Notes: generated from the sequence alone by a model not told the origin. DNA of 64,000 bases from Saturnia japonica (GCA_033032175.1 CM065328.1:9548690-9612689); one strand, 5' to 3'. Shown: positions 1-11,550, counted from the stretch's first letter. Made by a program: numbers and translations.

Positions 1-395
1 TATATACATTCGATACCTTTAACAAAAACCCCATTTTAAAAATTGTTGTCCGTCTGTCTGTTTGTTCCGGGTAATCTTCGAAACGGTTAGACCGATTTTG
101 ACGGGACTTTCACTAGTAGATAGCTGATGTTATAAGGAGGGTATAATTAGGGTTCCGCGCAAATAAATAAAAACTGGTCATGGTGAATTAATTCGGGCGT
201 TTAAACGGCATACGCTGAGTAAACCATGAGATATATCTAAAAAGACCTACAAAAAGTCAGCGACAGTATATGTCTATCTTCTAAGAATCACCCACAATAA
301 TCATTATTGCCTTTAATATAGCCAGGATGTAGCACAATTCGCACGGTGGACGGAATTCTATAGTTTACACGAGCGCAGCCGCGTGCACAGTTAGT
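1..395 (+). mobile_element. Helitron-like element, family B, 3' part
   Basis: Internal motifs (gaccgattttgacgggact, agggttccgcgcaaataaat) recur in the copies at 7825, 35424, 40135, 42780 and 54644. The 3' end is a GC-rich hairpin-like stretch, gcagccgcgtgcacag, followed by TTAGT. Other copies end CTAGT. That end, with no target duplication, is typical of non-autonomous Helitron-like repeats of moths. The 5' end is outside the window. Confidence 0.6.
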
Positions 396-527
396 TATAA
401 TATATATTTAATGGGTGGCTACAGTGTATCTTACTTTCTACAAGCTTTTTTAACCTAACTTGTTAGTATGAGTCAAATCTTGCTACTGAATTTTAATAAT
501 ATATTATAGGTAATCATTAACGCATTA

Positions 528-690
528 CCGACCTTGAACCCAAGGAGCTCTGAAATCCGTACCCACTACAGGAACACAGTACAAGGTCATCTGGCTGCGA
601 TCTTCTGTAGGGTGGAGGTATTCCACCAGTCAGGCTTCCCTAGATAAAGAGATATATCCAAAGATTTATTTTTGCCCTACCTATCATGAA
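528..690 (+). repeat. Interspersed repeat E, copy 1
   Basis: The sequence aaggagctctg, a middle block with ctgcgatcttct, and the ending gagatatatccaaagattt and tgccct are shared with 38172-38335. It is probably the 3' part of a SINE or LINE. No coding content is seen. The stretch from 690 to 1276 shows nothing recognisable beyond a weak LINE-like reading near 1120-1210. Confidence 0.45.
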
Positions 691-1274
691 ATAAATTTGA
701 CTGTAAACAATATGCGTGTTTATTTAAAAGTCAATAAGGCAAAATTTACATGCTATGCATCCCCTACATTCCTACTTCATAATATCCACCCCAAATCAAA
801 TTGCCTATTCACATCTCGTCAACGATAATTGCGGAACAATGGACAGAATGCTTTATTGTAATATCTATTTACCTATATTAAATGTCGGTAGCACTCACAC
901 TGAGATGACTGAATGTAGACTAAAGTAAAGAATAGAATTACATACCACTTTTTTTTAATTTGGTTCAAGGAATGCGCCTATTACAATAGGCCTCTCACAA
1001 AGAACGCCACAACAACCGGTTCTATGCCTATACTCACAGAAATTACTTAAATTTCCAACTTACCACACTTAATTCTACAATACTTAAATCATTTTAAGTT
1101 CAAGCTGTTCGACTATGGAACTTACTTCCAGTATATATAAGAAAGCGAGGTCTATACACATTTTTAAAAGAATACCTACACTAGCTCGTCATTACCTCTC
1201 TCTGTTATGATCCAAACTGTTTTTTTTTCTTTTCTTTTTGGCACTTATTACGATATTGATACCGTAATAAAACA

Positions 1275-1374
<100 letters not shown>

Positions 1375-1671
1375 GAAATAGTATTATTATTGTAGGATTT
1401 TTAATAAGTGTGCAAACTTTATAATTATTTGTTTATGTAGTAAATGTGTGAACTACTTCTGTGTACCTGTATTTGACTGTAAAATTTGTATGTTACTTAT
1501 ATATGTGTTTACTGCCATGAAATGTATTCCCATTTATTTTTAATGTTGCCTGGAAGAAATCTCTCTAAGCGATAAGGCCGCCTAACTGTGCATAAATAAT
1601 TTAAATAGTTATATATGTTTTTTTTTCTTTTGTGTGCATTAAAGTATATTGTATTGTATGCTGTCGGTATA

Positions 1672-1925
1672 TCTTTGTCGGGTCTGCCCACCGTACGTCA
1701 TCCGGTATGTGGCCATCACTCGAGAACTTTTTCTCCCTACCAGCCATCCGTCCTACGAGTTACAAGCCCAACCTACTGCCACTAAGTCTAGCTACTTTTA
1801 GGGCTATGTCAGTGACTTTAGTTCTTCTGCGGATCTCTTCATTTCTGATTCGATCACACAGAAAATCTCCAAGCATAACCCATCCTCCATCTCCATTGCC
1901 CCTTAGTGACCTTAAGTTTTCTTAT
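1672..1925 (-). mobile_element. RTE-type LINE 3' fragment (GAT-tail family), copy 1
   Basis: Read on the minus strand it resembles the end of a LINE reverse-transcriptase protein: after broken QWRWRMGYAWR-like wording come blocks corresponding to the GRP and RRWTDD region. It matches the copies at 9735-9985 and 13872-14148 in shared DNA blocks such as a 'gtaggacggatggc'-like segment. Several stops and frameshifts make it a dead remnant. Confidence 0.55.
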
Positions 1926-2477
1926 GAGCGCTTGGTAAAAAATATATAATTTGAACATGGTAGTCACCTAGAAGTGCCGTGGAAAATGTTTAAAACTGTA
2001 GGTAGTGTATTTGTGTAAAGACCTGTTTAAAAAAAGGAAATAAATCGCTCAGAAGAAACATGAACCAGGCATAGATCTACTGTCGACTGTAAGATACTAA
2101 AATCACATCATGATATTTTACTCCACCGAGAAATCGGCTGATTGGCGGTTTCAAAAAATATCCGACCACGGCTTCCAGTAACATTGTGAAATTTGTATTT
2201 ATACAGAATTATTATTTTAGAGCATCCGTTTCGATTTATAATAGAATTTAAATTTTAAATGAAAAGCTCTTATGAATCTATATCTATATTCAGTATAAAG
2301 TAAAGTCGCTTCACCTATGTACTTACGCTAAGATCTTTTAAACTACGCAACAGATTTTATTGCGGTTTTTACTACCATTTAGAATTTTTTACGTTCAATA
2401 CGTTCCAATTATGTTTTTGTATAGTAGAGAAAATTTAATTATTTTTAATCAACTCGTCAAAAAATGGTTTTCATTCC

Positions 2478-2596
2478 CAGACGTCGTATTTAAACATTAT
2501 ATAGCCTATGTCACTCCTACAATTATGGAGAATCAGACGACATCTCCTATGCTAAAATCCATCAAGCCATTTAGGCTACAGAGCGAGCCATAAAAA
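2478..2596 (+). repeat. Interspersed repeat F, uninterrupted copy
   Basis: It carries cagacgtcgtatttaaa, gcctatgtcactcctacaat, and ctaaaatccatcaagccatt, also present around 45186-46870 and 60300-60700, where another repeat is inserted at its AT-rich junction. This copy shows the empty site. From 2600 to 3190 nothing is recognised. Confidence 0.55.
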
Positions 2597-3189
2597 TAGA
2601 CACACAGCACTCAGTCAGGTAAAAGTTAATAATACTGTAACCTCTATTTATTATCTAGATCTATGTGAAAACGCGATAATCAGCGGGGGCAACTCGGGGC
2701 TACGTCATGCACAGATCTTATAACTAGATTATTTGCTCACACTGTGTATCTATTAATGTGTCGAGAATGAATCTATTAGTTTGTGAGCGTCCTTATAGTG
2801 TTAACATTTTTTACAAGGATGAAAATAATGTAGTTATCTTTAATATCTTTATCATTATCATCATGATTTTCAGCCCGTAATCGCCCACCGTTGAGCCGAA
2901 ACCTTTCTTCTTGTACGCCACTTATTCTGGGTCATCTTCGTCATCTTTCATATGAATCTCATTGGAATCATCCTATTTTTACTACCTACTTAACCCGCCT
3001 TAGACAATTTTTGAAGTAAAAATTTATTTAGTCGTTTTGAGTGATTTTTAGTACGAGAAAATACATTAGTACTAATACATTGTATATACTCAACTGTATC
3101 ATATTCGTGTTTGACTTTTGGATGTGTAAAATGTTATAACTGTTTACGCGTCACCAACATGCTCTGTAATATTCAGACTATACTTGATT

Positions 3190-3335
3190 CAAGAAATAAA
3201 AATGAGACCACCCTTGAGGTATCATCCCCTATCAAACGAAAAATGAATTATCCAAATCTGTTCATAAACAAAGAAGTTATAGCTGAACATCCATAAAAAA
3301 AAATTCGAATTGAGTAACCTCCCATCTTTTGTTCA
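3190..3335 (+). repeat. Interspersed repeat G, copy 1
   Basis: The blocks aaatgagaccacccttgagg, caaacgaaaaatgaattatc and aattgagtaacctccc recur at 44215-44375 and 54295-54445. It is probably the 3' region of a LINE. No intact gene is present. Confidence 0.5.
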
Positions 3336-3649
3336 AGGGGGTTAAAATTTACTGCAGTTTCTTAAAATTTAGATAAGAATATTATTATTGATCATGTTTG
3401 GTTAACTGCCTTGGATAAATACAGTTATTAATAATACCTATTATACCTAATCATAATAATGATTTATGTTCAGCTCACTCCGAATATAAAAAACTTGGTT
3501 CAATGATCCTAAAAAATGATAACATTGAACTAGCGCGATTAATTGGATAGATACAGTTAAGATGAAATTGCGACAAGTCTTGGCGATCACATATGATCTA
3601 CGAATGCCCTTGACATTTAAGCCTTTCGCGATACATGGATCAGAGTTCT

Positions 3650-3850
3650 GAGCAATTAATAAGACGGAAGAGAGAAGAATACATGAGGCAGAGATGCGAA
3701 TATTAAGAAAGTGGAGTAACTAGAGTGTTTAAGATCAGGAATAAGTATATCAGAGGAAATACGAAAATAGCACAAGTTATAGAGAAATTGACGAATAACA
3801 GAGATTATCATGGTATGAACATATGGTATAATTGTCATGAAGAACGATGG
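3650..3850 (+). mobile_element. RTE-type LINE fragment, degenerate
   Basis: Conceptual reading across frames gives EAEMRILRKW and a later block equivalent to the RLSWYEHMV part, matching the C-terminal region of RTE reverse-transcriptase proteins (EMRMLRW, RLRWYGHV). It is riddled with stops. Confidence 0.5.
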
Positions 3851-3961
3851 AATTCATATAACTAAATGTCATATAACCCAACCGGTTCTAAAAAAAAACA
3901 AACACATACATATATAGGATTTTCAAAACTATGACAATCATTGAAATGGCTCAGCTATTAG

Positions 3962-4249
3962 CTAGATTTGTACGCACAGTTGGGTATAGTAATTATTATA
4001 CATACGGTAGAAAACACGTTGTAATGGGCCTAGACCGAATGTTAACTCGGGATCCTCAACAATGCGAATATCATGCCTTTGCATGAAGTTAAGAGGAGAA
4101 AGCTGGTAGGCAAGAGCTCCGACCCACGTGTGTGATCGGTATTCCAAGTGAGGTCGTACTTGCGCTTTATATAGCACTAATAAAAGTGGTCGATGGTTCG
4201 TGTCAGAAAGGAATTTCGTTGCTATCAGATGTCTGACGATACCTCTCAC
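3962..4249 (-). pseudogene. CR1/jockey-type LINE reverse transcriptase C-terminal fragment
   Basis: A 95-codon frame on the minus strand contains LYKAQVRPHLEYRSHTWVGA and AYQLSPLNFMQRHDIRIVED, the conserved region just after the reverse-transcriptase catalytic core of CR1/jockey LINEs. The catalytic motifs themselves and the endonuclease are missing, so this is a 5'-truncated dead copy. From 4260 to 4750 nothing else is recognised. Confidence 0.75.
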
Positions 4250-4751
4250 GTTTTTTTTAGTTTATATATAATTTGAAAGAGTTGAATTTTATTTAGATGC
4301 AGGAAAAGAAAGAGCTTAATATACTTAAGATCAATTGATATATATCGTATAGATATCATATACCATATTTTGTGTCGAAGCTTAATCATAACATATCCCT
4401 TAGATACCACTTAAATTGTCCTTTATTCTATACACCCAGCACCAATTACTTAATTGATTCGTTTATACCGTAACGTCAAGTAAAATCGCCACCTTGGAGC
4501 AAAGGATGATGGTTGAATTTCATTTGATGTCCAATTTTATGAAACTTTAGGGTGCTCGCTCCCTTTTCGTACGCAAAGTGGGAATGCATGACCGAAAGGG
4601 TGAGATTTAAAACGGTTATTTTATTAGTATTGTTAAGATTAATATATTTCAAGGGGATTGCGTTTCTTGGAGTAGTTAGGTACCATTAAAGTGAAATGTA
4701 TAGTTTTCTAAATTGTTTATCTGTTCTATCTACATCAGCCATTTGAATTTA

Positions 4752-4890
4752 AAGCGATGATGGTACAGTGGTACACCATGTGGATGAACGTGGGTTCCAA
4801 TGCTACAATTAACTTAAGTTTTCCAACCTGATTAGCTACCTCACTTAAGTTGACAATATGTCGTCAAGCACCTATAAGTATGCTTTGGCA
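4752..4890 (+). mobile_element. tRNA-headed SINE, family D, partial copy
   Basis: The head gcgatgatggtacagtggt resembles a pol III A box, followed by gaacgtgggttccaatgc as a degraded B box. Further copies are at 6398, 10985, 12438, 24300, 25410, 36201, 37990, 44380, 54555 and 55485. This copy ends about 150 bp before Hr51 exon 1. Confidence 0.6.
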
Positions 4891-5040
4891 GATGCACTAA
4901 GTTATTCCACTCTAGTTATTATTCGTGTGAAAATTTTACAGTCTGTAGTTGCGCTAATAACAGATGTACTGTGCACCCGTTTAATTATTTAATTTATAAA
5001 ACTTGCACATTTGGATTTAATGATTTAATTACTTATTCAG

Positions 5041-5169
5041 GTGAAGACAGCACTTCGCCGTTGCGCTGGTCGCCACCAACGTCGGCTGCGTTAGTTGCCG
5101 CAGCTCTGGCTCCACCAGCTCTTCGGCCTTGGCTCCCTGACCCGCCGTCCAAGAAGATCAGCCATTTAG
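5041..5169 (+). CDS. Hr51: Hr51 coding exon 1 of those seen (N-terminal region, before the zinc fingers)
   Basis: A GC-rich island in AT-rich surroundings, preceded by a ttattcag acceptor and followed by gtaag. It begins with the last two bases of a split codon, carries 42 whole codons and ends with one base (g), which joins the gc of the next exon to make Gly. The peptide is rich in Ser, Pro and Ala (for example SAALVAAALAPPALRPW) and ends KKISHLG just before the first zinc finger. It has no ATG, so translation must start in an exon further upstream, or an acceptor upstream is unused and another start applies. The Ala/Pro-rich stretch has no catalytic meaning and is probably a flexible N-terminal regulatory segment. 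That it belongs to this gene rests on phase match, proximity and composition. Confidence 0.8.
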
Positions 5170-5370
5170 GTAAGACAAGTTGGCATCCGACTACAGAGCT
5201 CATCCAGCCTTACAATATTCTAAACTACATTTCACATTCTTCCGTAGATATATAATAAAATTCTGGCACTGAATTCGGTGCACAGTATTTATTAACGTCT
5301 TGAGCTTTGGTGAACTGAAACATTGTGATGCACCTCTTAGTATGTGTCGGCAACAGCACTTGATGACATA

Positions 5371-5600
5371 GCATATCATCACGCCTGTATTCCCCGGAGG
5401 GTAAGGCAGTGGTGCACTAATGTACACCCACAGTTCGCCGGGTATTTAGGTCCCGTGTAATAGGGGGCGAGCCTATTAGCATTAATCGAGCACAAAGCCA
5501 AAATCCGAGCTGCTACTGATAATTTCATAGAACCTGGGAATTGAACCGAGGACCTCAAGCATAGCAGTCCAGCTTACGGCCACTAGGCTAATGAGGCTTT
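5371..5600 (-). mobile_element. tRNA-headed SINE, family C, copy 1
   Basis: On the minus strand it begins gcctcattagcctagtggcc (A-box like) and then a region with a B-box like tcaattcccaggtt. The body (ctgctactgataatttcat, cacagttcgccggg on the + strand) recurs at 26964, 29831, 55842 and 56690. From 5600 to 5988 nothing more is seen. Confidence 0.7.
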
Positions 5601-5987
5601 CGTTTATGCTTAATGTGTAACTATTTTCGTCTAATCGATCGATTTTAAATACTAGATGATATTTTATTTAAAAAAAAAAACAAGTTGGTGCGGTATAAGG
5701 TTACCATTAAGGCAATAACTGTCACCGTCACATGAAAAAGCAAGGCCAAATTATCCATACAGTAGAAGGGCTTCAGGCCTGGAGTAGAAAAGTATGATAA
5801 TATGTGTGAGACCATTATTTGGATGAACTTTTTTAATACTTTATCTTTTTCTCACTTATTTGTTTATTATGCGAGCTTTCTATAAATTTGATAGAGACCC
5901 GGCAGTGGATTAATTTGCCTTTAAGAGAAACAAATGTAATTTCAAACAGGAACTATTAAGCCTTTTATCTTATAAATAACAATAACA

Positions 5988-6259
5988 ACTAGCTGTGCCC
6001 CACGGCTTCACCCGTGTTAATATTATCCGAAAAACAACGAGCCGCCGATGCACCCATGAATCTATCATAATTATTCTTCCCGCAAGTACAAATTATTTTA
6101 ATTTTTCATTATCTCTTAAACTATGTGTCCAAATATCATACTCTAAAGAGCAAAATTTAACTTCATAAAATTGTCTTTATGATGAAGTAATTTTAGTTTG
6201 TAATGATTAATATGCCATGTATAAAAATAATGCTTAATGCTTTATTATATTATTATAGA
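5988..6259 (-). mobile_element. Helitron-like element, family A, internally shortened
   Basis: On the minus strand it runs from TCTATAATAATATAATAAAG to a GC hairpin (gaagccgtggggcacag) and CTAGT. Compared with the copies at 11783-12402, 39300-39805 and 51231-51867 it lacks the 5' interior. There is no coding capacity, so it is non-autonomous. Confidence 0.65.
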
Positions 6260-6397
6260 TTACGATATTTTGAGCCAATATAAACTTAACAATTCAGTTC
6301 TTCAGTTCTGTTTCAACCACCAAGACAGTACCTAGTACTGCGGATTCAATAAATATTTAGCTTTTTTTATTTTTAGGTTTTAACATTTGGTTGTAAT

Positions 6398-6617
6398 CTC
6401 ATCTTATGTTTCATGACGTTGTGGCTCAAGATAGTATCAGTGAGGAACTGGCTATCAAGTGGAGCTGCAAGAACACATGAAAGATATACACTATGCTATG
6501 GTTTCATCATTATGTTTTCCTTTACCAAAAACTCAGGCTCATTGTAGGGATTTGAAGCCACGTCGATCGACACGTTGTCCGAGAACACTACCATTAGTCA
6601 CCACTGCTCCATCAATT
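6398..6617 (-). mobile_element. tRNA-headed SINE, family D, abutting Hr51 exon 2
   Basis: On the + strand it reads tatggtttcatcattatg, aaaactcaggctcattgtag, ccacgtcgatcgacacg and caccactgctccatcaat, the reverse of the family D head. The tRNA-like 5' end lies near 6617, about 25 bases before the acceptor AG of exon 2. Confidence 0.7.
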
Positions 6618-6641
6618 ACTTTATGAGGGATCTCGTTGCAG

Positions 6642-6756
6642 GCCTGGTCTGCGTAGTCTGCGGGGACACGAGTTCCGGCAAGCACTACGGCATACTTGCA
6701 TGTAACGGCTGCAGTGGCTTCTTCAAGAGATCTGTCAGAAGAAAACTGATTTACAG
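6642..6756 (+). CDS. Hr51: Hr51 exon 2: first zinc finger of the DNA-binding domain
   Basis: The exon follows tctcgttgcag and ends ttacag|gtag. Its 37 whole codons hold the first C4 finger: Cys46 and Cys49, then 13 residues, then Cys63 and Cys66 (numbers from the first whole codon of the visible protein). The P-box reads CNGCSG, which sets half-site recognition, followed by [13 protein letters not shown] with the basic recognition helix. This P-box is typical of the PNR/Hr51 branch. The splice point after the AG of the final Arg codon matches the intron position expected for NR2E3-like genes. The ATG-initiated reading upstream of the acceptor (from 6575) is SINE sequence and not part of the protein. 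Confidence 0.97.
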
Positions 6757-6759
6757 GTA

Positions 6760-7600
6760 GCCAATGTCATTAATTTCATTGTATACTAGCAACCACCCTC
6801 TACTTCGTCCGCATTAATCTATACTAATATTATTATCCCCCACTTCTCCATGGCAAAAAAACATACCGCTAAATGCGTAGTACTTTTATAATTCCTAGTT
6901 TCTTAAAACTGCAATAACTTTTTATTGAAGGATAATATCGTAGTATTTTTTTTAGATAAGGTCTAAGAATTTAATCAATGAACAAAAAAAAAGAACAAAA
7001 TCTATCCAGTAAGTAGTTTTTACCGTGATGCGCGCAATATGGCAAACCAAACATGGATCATTTAATTTTTTTACATGTTATGTTACATCTATGGAATTTT
7101 ACTGAAAATATAAAATAGAATGTAGGGCAACAGCGTGTGTAAAGATGTTTGTAAAGAAACAATTAAAATTAAAATTTGACACATATTTTTATAACTACAG
7201 ACTCATAGGTCACGACCTCGATATCAACAACTATACATACACGATGAAAACACTGTAAAATAAAACTAATTGCTACATGAGAGCATACTTTGCGAGTGTA
7301 AAATTAAAATTTTCCCAAAATTAGATCGTTCAAATATTACAAGGAGTGGTATTTGAACATATGTATTGATTTTAATATTTGTTTCGTATGAACGGTTCGA
7401 AACGATGGAAAATAATAAGTGAAACCTCGATTTCGTCATAATGTAAACATTTTTGTTCTGTGAAATTATGTCAACTGGCTTTTTAAGTTGATTGCACATT
7501 TTTGGTGTTTTTTTTTTAATTTTTCATGTATTTATAATTATTTTTTTACAATTAAATTATATCGATAAACGTCAAAAGATTGGCACTTTAGTGGTGATCG
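6760..7600. other. AT-rich intron 2 sequence, nothing recognised
   Basis: No coding exon, RNA gene or clear repeat was recognised. Short runs of A or T are common. The frame on the minus strand at 7266-7499 lacks any known domain and is treated as chance. Confidence 0.5.
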
Positions 7601-8068
7601 TCGATGTTATGCAGGCACGCAAGCTTCTCGGCAGTGTAGCTCCAAAACGAATTAAGCATCACTCTTGATCAAGTCACCTTTAAAATAAATAAAACACTAA
7701 ATCAAAATCGGTTGAGCCTTTTGTTAGCTACGATGCCACAGACAGACACAAAAATACTTACACAGATAAACAGATACACACGTTAAACTTATAATAACCC
7801 TCTTTTTACGTCAGGGGTAAAAAAACCATTTTTAAAACTTTTCTCTGTTTTTTCCGGCTAATAAACGAAACGCTTGGGCCTTTTTAAGCGGCACTTTCAC
7901 AGGCAGATAGCTGATGTTATGAGTAACTTTAGGCTGCTTTCATTTTGTTTAAAATTATTATGGTTAAAATAAAATAAACTAAAATAGCGTGCCCCACGCG
8001 CACGTTCCCCTTTATTGTCGTTGCAGCATACGTAATTCCACGCGGACGAAGTCGTAGACACAGCTAGT
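7600..8068 (+). mobile_element. Repeat fragment followed by Helitron-like family B copy
   Basis: From 7600 to about 7820 lies a fragment with atcaaaatcggttgagcc and gatgccacagacagacac, wording found in many moth repeats. From about 7825 a family B Helitron-like copy begins, with cggctaataaacgaaacg and cactttcacaggcagatagc, ending acacagCTAGT at 8068. From 8070 to 8690 nothing is recognised. Confidence 0.5.
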
Positions 8069-8689
8069 AAACAATAAAAGATAAAACATTTCTAAATTTA
8101 GGTAAACTTTTTGGAAACAGTCACTCATTGACTCATTTCTGCTGTTTTAACATAATCATTACTAATCCTGTCGAATATTTGCTATTGTTAGCTTAGCTGC
8201 TATATTTCCGGATGGTATAAACGAATTTTAGCAATAACTATGTCACAGACGTGACCTGGTTGTTTGCTTCATTTTAATTATTGGTGTCGACTTTCTCTTT
8301 TGTATTTTGAGTTCGTAAATTGTTTTGAAAAATAATTAGGACTGTTTCAGTGCCCAAGAGAATCTTTAAAAGATCGCTATAGTTCTGATAATGGAAATAA
8401 ACAAAAGGTAGTTTGTTATAAACAAATATATTTTATTTAGGCAAGTGTGTTTTCTAATAAACTATATAATGTTATCGATCTAGAACATACATACTTCAAG
8501 GATCGTGAATACACATATTTACTTTATAAAGGTTATTATAAAGTAGAACATTTTATAAATCATTGTAATGATGTATGAAAAAAAAACTCTGTACATGCAC
8601 GGTAACTAAGACTATCGTTGAAAGATATTCAGATGTTCGTTATAAATATAATCTAGCCGCTTCAGTTACGTAAGCACAATGGCTTGCTG

Positions 8690-9000
8690 AGCGTGTTCTA
8701 TTGCATATGAAGTACAAGCGCTGGGTTCCAGAGTCACAGCTTTCCTATAAGCTCCATTTCGGCACAAAGGAAGAGTTTGCTTCGTCTTATCATTACCGTA
8801 TTATGAAGCTACGGAACCGTCTGGTGGCATGGATGTTTCTTCTTTCCTACAACGTGGAGTCCTTCAAGCATAACGTGGAAAGACATTTGACCAGGCTGGC
8901 ATGACAGCGACGTCTGATTATGGATAGTTTAGTAAATCCCAAGGTAGTTGCCCATGTAATTGAATTACACTATGCTCACCATTTGCTACAGTGTAGTCAA
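8690..9000 (+). mobile_element. Degenerate LINE 3' region (family K)
   Basis: A 67-codon frame at 8701-8904 includes FLLSYNVESFKHNVERHL, like the extreme C-terminus of CR1/jockey-type LINE proteins. The downstream DNA (attgaattacactatgctca) recurs at 18640-18740, and the block near 8850-8900 recurs reversed at 30060-30185. Confidence 0.5.
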
Positions 9001-9039
9001 TTTGCATGAATAAGAAAAAAAAATCCCAAAAAAAGCTAG

Positions 9040-9345
9040 TTAAGGCAAGGCTGCAGAACCTCGAACATCGGCGTAAAGTAGCCAGTTTATCGGCTTTTTA
9101 CCGGATACATTTCGGAGAGTGTGCGTTGGAATTGCACAATTTGATTACCCCATCTCCTTTCCACATCGGACGACAAGAGATACGGCGAAGCGTTATCGAT
9201 GTATGGTAGATATTCCACCAGTGCGCACCGTTAAAGAGTGGAACACTTTGCCGGATTTTTAATTTTCCGATAATTACAACCTGAGTATCTTCAAGTCTCG
9301 AGTGAATAGGTACTTTCTAGGCGAGCGTGCTCCATTGTAAACCAC
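9040..9345 (+). pseudogene. CR1/jockey-type LINE C-terminal fragment
   Basis: The reading LEHRRKVASLSAFYRIHFG followed by CALELHNLI, then after frame breaks a block equivalent to VKEWNTLPDF and NYNLSIFKSRVNRYF, is the standard tail of lepidopteran CR1/jockey LINE proteins. A stop after SVIDVW and another before the FSDNYN block show decay. It is an independent insertion from the copy at 8690. Confidence 0.7.
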
Positions 9346-9734
9346 ATCATCACTTCCGATCAGGCGAGGTAGTGGTCAAACGCAAGCCTATCTAAAGTAA
9401 AAGGAGGAAAGAGTACAGTAAGAGGTGACTTGCTTAAGAGAAAATTTATGCAGAAAAACGTTATGAAGGTTCTAAGCGTCATCAAAAAAAAAGATGAAGA
9501 AAAAGTATATGATACTTTAAGGTGGGCTTATTGCAACTGTGAAATCAAACTTGAGGTATGATAGTTCAGAGCTGAAATTGAAAACGTAATTTGATTTGGA
9601 GCAAAACCTCAGATCTGTAAACTGTAGTCGAAATCGTTCAGGAAGATTCATGGTAAATGAAACCATCATTAATATTCTTTATAGTTCAATTTTATTTGTC
9701 AAGTATCCTTTACTGTTTGAAGTTTCTCTGCATG

Positions 9735-9985
9735 ATGGAATCAGAAATTAAGAGTTCCGCAGAAGAACCAAAGTCGCCCAAACATAGTTCCTATAAATAG
9801 CTAGACTGAAGTGGTAGTGGGCGGGCCACGTAACTCGTAGAACGGATGGCCAATGGGGCCAAAGAGTTCTGTAAAGATTGCGGGAAGCCTCTGGATGCGG
9901 GCAGCATAGGATCGGTTGTTGTGGCGATCTTTGGGGAAGGTTTATGTCCAGTCTTGGACGTCCTTTGGTTGAAAAGGTGATAATG
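9735..9985 (+). mobile_element. RTE-type LINE 3' fragment (GAT-tail family), copy 2
   Basis: It shares aattaagagttccgcagaag, agctagactgaagtggtag, ttgcgggaagcctctggatg and tttatgtccagtcttggacg with the other copies of the family. Read as protein it corresponds to the region that ends most RTE ORFs, but has stops. From 9985 to 10330 nothing else is seen. Confidence 0.55.
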
Positions 9986-10329
9986 GTTGTTCAATTTTGA
10001 AAATAAAAACATTGATTTAAACCTTTAGATTTTTCAAAAATGAATAGTGGAGGGCTTAGTATAATGATTTATGATTTCTGAACTACAGCTGAAAATCTAA
10101 GGAAAATATAACTGAAGCTATTATAGCTGAAACATGATCAGTTCATTTCACACGCCATCTATACCATTGTATTGTAGTAGATTAGTTTAAAATATACGTT
10201 CAGAGAGGTAGGGTACAAAGAAATTTCTTTCAAGATTTCTGTCTACTTGGGGTAGTCCAACTGGTAGAATACCTTTACCCTATAAAAGATTACAGCCAAA
10301 CATACAAGGTGTGTTGTGTTTCTGCGGTG

Positions 10330-10476
10330 TTTTCAGAGCTGCTAGGGTAGGGGAGTTCAAGGTCGTCAATGCCCTTCTGATACCTATGGTATTACAAGTG
10401 TCCAAAGGCTACGGTAGCCGCTTACCAGCAAGCGGGCTGTATCCTGATTTACCACCTTAGTTGTATAAAAAAAATT
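10330..10476 (+). repeat. LINE/SINE 3' end with A-rich tail
   Basis: It contains gacgttgt-free wording gcccttctgatacctatgg, tacggtagccgcttaccagc and tttaccaccttagttgtat followed by an A-rich run. This order (slope of 'cttaccatcaggtg', 'gtttgcc', poly A) is the usual 3' end of a common moth retroelement. Confidence 0.5.
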
Positions 10477-10984
10477 AAAAGGCGTCAGATATTTAAAAAA
10501 AATACAACGCAAACTTTCCGATTTCCATTAACTGAACATGGTAGCCGATGTATCTTTTTTGTGTTGTACTTAAATCAGTTTAATCTAACCCACAAAGGGC
10601 GACTTTGATACACAATAGAATGAGAACAATGTCTCATCTGCTACGAGATGAAGCCAAAAATGATAATAGAAAGAGCAGGGAACGATCACTTGAACCCACT
10701 TAATCCGTACTGTACCAGTGAGCATATCTCTAATTCTTGCCACATCTGTGACCTTTATAGCACAAGATATAAGATATTGCGGAATTTTATGTTCAAATAT
10801 AAAAGTGTCTGTAGATTTTACTTTTACGCACTTATGTTCGAATCCCTACATTGAACCTAGTGCCTTAGTCAAGTTGCCTTTCTACTATTTTTAACTCCAA
10901 TAGAAAACGCAAAAACGTAGGGAATTATATATTTGATCATGTGGTTTAACGTTAAAATATTTGTATCGTATAGATTTAGCTTCA

Positions 10985-11260
10985 TGGCCGCAATCTCATC
11001 TTATCTTAAGTAACGTTGTAGCCTAAGAATGTAGCACGCTAAGCCTATTTGAATACTGGCTCTCAAGTGCAGCTGCCGACACAACAATTGGTGCTTGGTG
11101 ACAGATTTTCAACTTGAGTGTGGTAATTAGTCAGGCAGGCATTAGAAGAAGCCCTAATGCTAATGCTAAGGTTTCATCATGATGTTTTCCTTCGCCGAAA
11201 GTTCAGGCTCATTGTGGAATTCGAACTCATATCGCTACCAGTAAGCCATCATTGTAAAGC
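10985..11260 (-). mobile_element. tRNA-headed SINE, family D
   Basis: The + strand shows ggtttcatcatgatgttttc, gttcaggctcattgtgg, and agtaagccatcattg, the reverse of the family head. The body resembles the copy at 25410-25715. Confidence 0.6.
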
Positions 11261-11339
11261 TTTTCAATATTGCTTTAGATATGTCAATCCCATATTTATT
11301 TGTATCTGTTAGCGTTAACGATTGTACAACATCAACTTG

Positions 11340-11550
11340 GCTAGGACCCTTGAAGTGGTAGGGCACGACATCTGTATCCGAGTGGATCGCGACCACCATA
11401 CTCCAGATGAAACACCCGTCATAGTAGGATGCTTAGGCATGCCATGTTCGGGGATCGAGGTGAACGTTCAGTAATCAAGCGGAGTGGTAAGCATCTGTAC
11501 CCGTCTGGATCGTGACCACCATGCACATGGTGATAAACCCGACACAGTGA
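11340..11550. repeat. Two direct copies of a short repeat (family H)
   Basis: Two diverged units start near 11354 and 11484, each with a gtggta, catctgta and ggatcg, gaccaccat order. They are about 130 bp apart. No coding sense is seen. Confidence 0.5.

Noticed and set aside
2360..2593. A 77-codon frame ending MLKSIKPFRLQSEP
   Set aside because: Its end lies in repeat F, which occurs elsewhere in both orientations, so it is not a host gene.
6575..6641. An ATG-started frame leading straight into the first zinc finger ([10 protein letters not shown]...)
   Set aside because: The bases before 6642 are reversed SINE sequence and a splice acceptor, and the upstream exon 5041-5169 joins in phase instead.
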